From Clostridiales bacterium (GTDB lineage: Bacteria > Bacillota > Clostridia > Oscillospirales > Acutalibacteraceae): DNA of 8,569 nt. Positions 7,369 to 8,569 of this stretch are shown here, piece by piece. The stretch is taken from contig JAHZES010000019.1 of assembly GCA_019421725.1 (NCBI GenBank), positions 222 to 8,790 of the forward strand, given 5' to 3'. Below the pieces are notes generated by a model that saw only the letters and a list, made by a program, of their open reading frames with translations, made no database searches and was not told the DNA's origin. Numbering within the stretch: position 1 is the stretch's first letter; every line of letters starts with the position of its first letter. A program made the position numbers and the translations under genes.

Positions 7369-7442
7369 CGATCCGTAACTGGCGTAACGCAGGATTACTG
7401 CGAGGGAGCGGATTCTTATAATTTTGTCGCACGCCTGGGCAT
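7369..7442 (+). promoter_or_regulatory. ZTP riboswitch (pfl motif) upstream of pflB
   Basis: This RNA senses the purine intermediates ZMP/ZTP, which build up when 10-formyl-tetrahydrofolate is short. Visible parts: stem P1 GATCCG (7370-7375) with CGGATT (7409-7414); the conserved ACTGGCG (7378-7384); stem P2 CGCAG (7388-7392) with CTGCG (7398-7402) closing loop GATTA; GGGAG (7404-7408); and the hallmark CGCCTGGGCA (7432-7441). GGCG (7381-7384) can pair with CGCC (7432-7435) to make the family pseudoknot. The 3' conserved segment is also the 5' arm of the terminator at 7434-7467. Ligand binding should therefore prevent termination and turn pflB on. The motif was named for its position before pfl genes, as here. 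Confidence 0.93.
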
Positions 7443-7467
7443 GGTTTTTACTGTGCCCGGGTTTTTT
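7434..7467 (+). terminator. Riboswitch-controlled intrinsic terminator (expression platform)
   Basis: CCTGGGCA (7434-7441) pairs with TGCCCGGG (7454-7461). The stem extends inward by three pairs, two of them G-U, to a TTTTTA loop, and is followed by six T (7462-7467) and a further T-rich stretch to 7474. The 5' arm is shared with the ZTP aptamer, so the two folds exclude each other. It probably also ends read-through from the regulator gene, for which no other terminator is visible. Confidence 0.9.
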
Positions 7468-7513
7468 ATTTTTTCGGCGGCCGCGGCCAATGCTGCGTAT
7501 GCAAAGTTTACCG

Positions 7514-7526
7514 TATCCGGCGGATA
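7514..7526 (+). repeat. Small leader hairpin TATCC-GGC-GGATA before the pflB ribosome site
   Basis: A 5-bp stem with a 3-nt loop lies 4 nt before the AAAGGGATGG ribosome-site region of pflB. Its arms contain ATCCG and CGGAT, the same sequences as the two P1 arms of the upstream riboswitch, so alternative long-range pairing is possible on paper. This may be chance. Confidence 0.25.
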
Positions 7527-7548
7527 ACAGAAAGGGATGGTTAACCGT

Positions 7549-8569
7549 ATGAAAGCCTGGAGAACGTTTCACAAGGGCGACTGGTGCACAAAAATTGATG
7601 TCCGTGATTTTATTCATAGAAACTACACGCCGTACGAAGGCGATGAGTCCTTTCTCTGCGGTCCGACCGAGCGCACCGCACGGCTTTACGGCCGTGTGCA
7701 GGAAATGCTGCGGCAGGAACAGGAAAAGGGCGGCGTGCTTGATGTGGATACCAACCGTGTTTCCTCCATTCTGACGTATGCCCCCGGTTATATCTGTAAG
7801 GGAGAGGATATTATTCTCGGTCTGCAGACCGAACAGCCGCTGAAACGCGCAGTCAATCCGTTTGCCGGTATCCGCAACGCAGAACAGGCCTGCAAGGCTT
7901 ACGGTTACGATATCGGCGACGACGTCCGCAAGGAGTTTTCCTACCGCACAACGCACAATACCGGCGTTTTCCGCGTTTACACCGACACCATGAAAAAGGC
8001 GCGGCATGCCGGTATTCTTACGGGGCTTCCCGATGCCTACGGCCGTGGCCGGCTGATTGGAGACTATCGCCGGCTGGCGCTTTACGGCATGGATTTTCTG
8101 CTCCTGCAGAAGGAGCAGGACCGCCGCAGACTGGGAGAACAGGATATGTCGGACGAAACCATCCGTCTGCTGGAGGACGTTGCCCGACAGATCGAATTTA
8201 TGAGGGCATTGGTCCAAATGGCATCGGAATACGGCTGCGACATCTCCCGCCCGGCGGAAAATTCCTACGAAGCGGTTCAATGGCTCTACTTTGCTTATCT
8301 GGGCGGCCAAAAGGAACAAAACGGCGCGGCAAACAGCATCGGACGCATTACGACCTTTCTGGATATTTACTTTGAACGCGACCTGCGGGAAAAATCCATC
8401 ACAGAGTCCGGCGTGCAGGAGCTGTTGGACGATCTGGTCATCAAGCTGCGTCTGATCCGCCACCTTCGTACCCCGGAATACAACGATCTCTTTGCAGGAG
8501 ACCCGGTATGGGTCACCTGCTCCGAAGGCGGCATGAATGAAAACGGCAAAACTCTTGTGACCAAAAGCA
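7549..8569 (+). CDS. pflB: Formate C-acetyltransferase (pyruvate formate-lyase), N-terminal 340 codons, cut by window edge
   Basis: PflB is a cytosolic glycyl-radical enzyme that converts pyruvate and CoA to acetyl-CoA and formate under anaerobic conditions. The visible part aligns from memory along its whole length with E. coli PflB: IDVRDFIHRNYTPYEGDESF near residues 16-35, GLQTEQPLKRA (97-107), THNTGVFRVYT, then GILTGLPDAYGRGRLIGDYR near 161-180 and LRTPEYNDLFAGDP near the edge. The catalytic Cys pair and the C-terminal radical glycine lie beyond the window, so activity cannot be checked. ATG 7549 is chosen because AAAGGGATGG (7531-7540) provides a ribosome site about 8-12 nt upstream; an ATG at 7537 sits inside that site. 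The start lacks about ten residues present in E. coli. Control is by the promoter at 7333 and the ZTP riboswitch, linking formate supply to folate one-carbon demand. The activating enzyme gene (pflA) is not in view and may follow. Confidence 0.96.
   Translation, partial: MKAWRTFHKGDWCTKIDVRDFIHRNYTPYEGDESFLCGPTERTARLYGRVQEMLRQEQEKGGVLDVDTNRVSSILTYAPGYICKGEDIILGLQTEQPLKRAVNPFAGIRNAEQACKAYGYDIGDDVRKEFSYRTTHNTGVFRVYTDTMKKARHAGILTGLPDAYGRGRLIGDYRRLALYGMDFLLLQKEQDRRRLGEQDMSDETIRLLEDVARQIEFMRALVQMASEYGCDISRPAENSYEAVQWLYFAYLGGQKEQNGAANSIGRITTFLDIYFERDLREKSITESGVQELLDDLVIKLRLIRHLRTPEYNDLFAGDPVWVTCSEGGMNENGKTLVTKS

Noticed and set aside
7300..7527. 75-codon open frame after the regulator
   Set aside because: It runs through the promoter, the riboswitch and its terminator, and has no ribosome site.
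7327..8463. 378-codon open frame on the minus strand
   Set aside because: It is antisense to pflB and the riboswitch, both strongly supported; a shadow of coding bias.

Overview
The window most likely comes from a low-to-mid GC Gram-positive anaerobe of the Firmicutes, probably Clostridia. Three things point there: a carbohydrate importer of the LplA/LplB/LplC (YtcQ/YteP/YtcP) type, a membrane-anchored AraC-type regulator, and a glycyl-radical pyruvate formate-lyase gene behind a ZTP (pfl-motif) riboswitch. Strong AAAGGAG-like ribosome binding sites agree. Genus cannot be decided from this stretch.

Layout. On the minus strand, from right to left, lie two ABC permease genes (4804-3851 and 3836-2937), the gene for an extracellular solute-binding lipoprotein (2766-1139) and, beyond an intrinsic terminator at 1089-1116, a D-2-hydroxyacid dehydrogenase that leaves the window at base 1. 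On the plus strand, divergent from the permeases, lies a 721-residue membrane-spanning AraC regulator (5138-7303). It is followed by an independent promoter, a ZTP riboswitch with its terminator (7333-7467) and the first 340 codons of pflB (7549 to the right edge). The dehydrogenase and pflB both run off the window.

How the parts may work together. The regulator probably senses an extracytoplasmic signal and controls the divergent importer from the 333-bp AT-rich intergenic region. That region holds five copies of a TTTGCA core, two of them perfect TTTGCAAA palindromes 20 bp apart just upstream of a candidate importer promoter. No ATPase gene is present, so a shared MsmX-like ATPase encoded elsewhere is expected. 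The dehydrogenase may act on a 2-keto acid or 2-hydroxyacid from the imported compound, but its substrate is unknown. The pflB unit looks separate: it should respond to ZTP/ZMP, the signal of 10-formyl-tetrahydrofolate shortage, and would supply formate for one-carbon metabolism as well as acetyl-CoA.

The main anomaly is a one-base frameshift in an A4 run inside the solute-binding protein gene. It is either a sequencing error or an inactivating mutation. I see no mobile element, CRISPR array, tRNA or rRNA, and no clearly undescribed multi-gene system. The most instructive elements are the riboswitch and the repeat-rich divergent control region.
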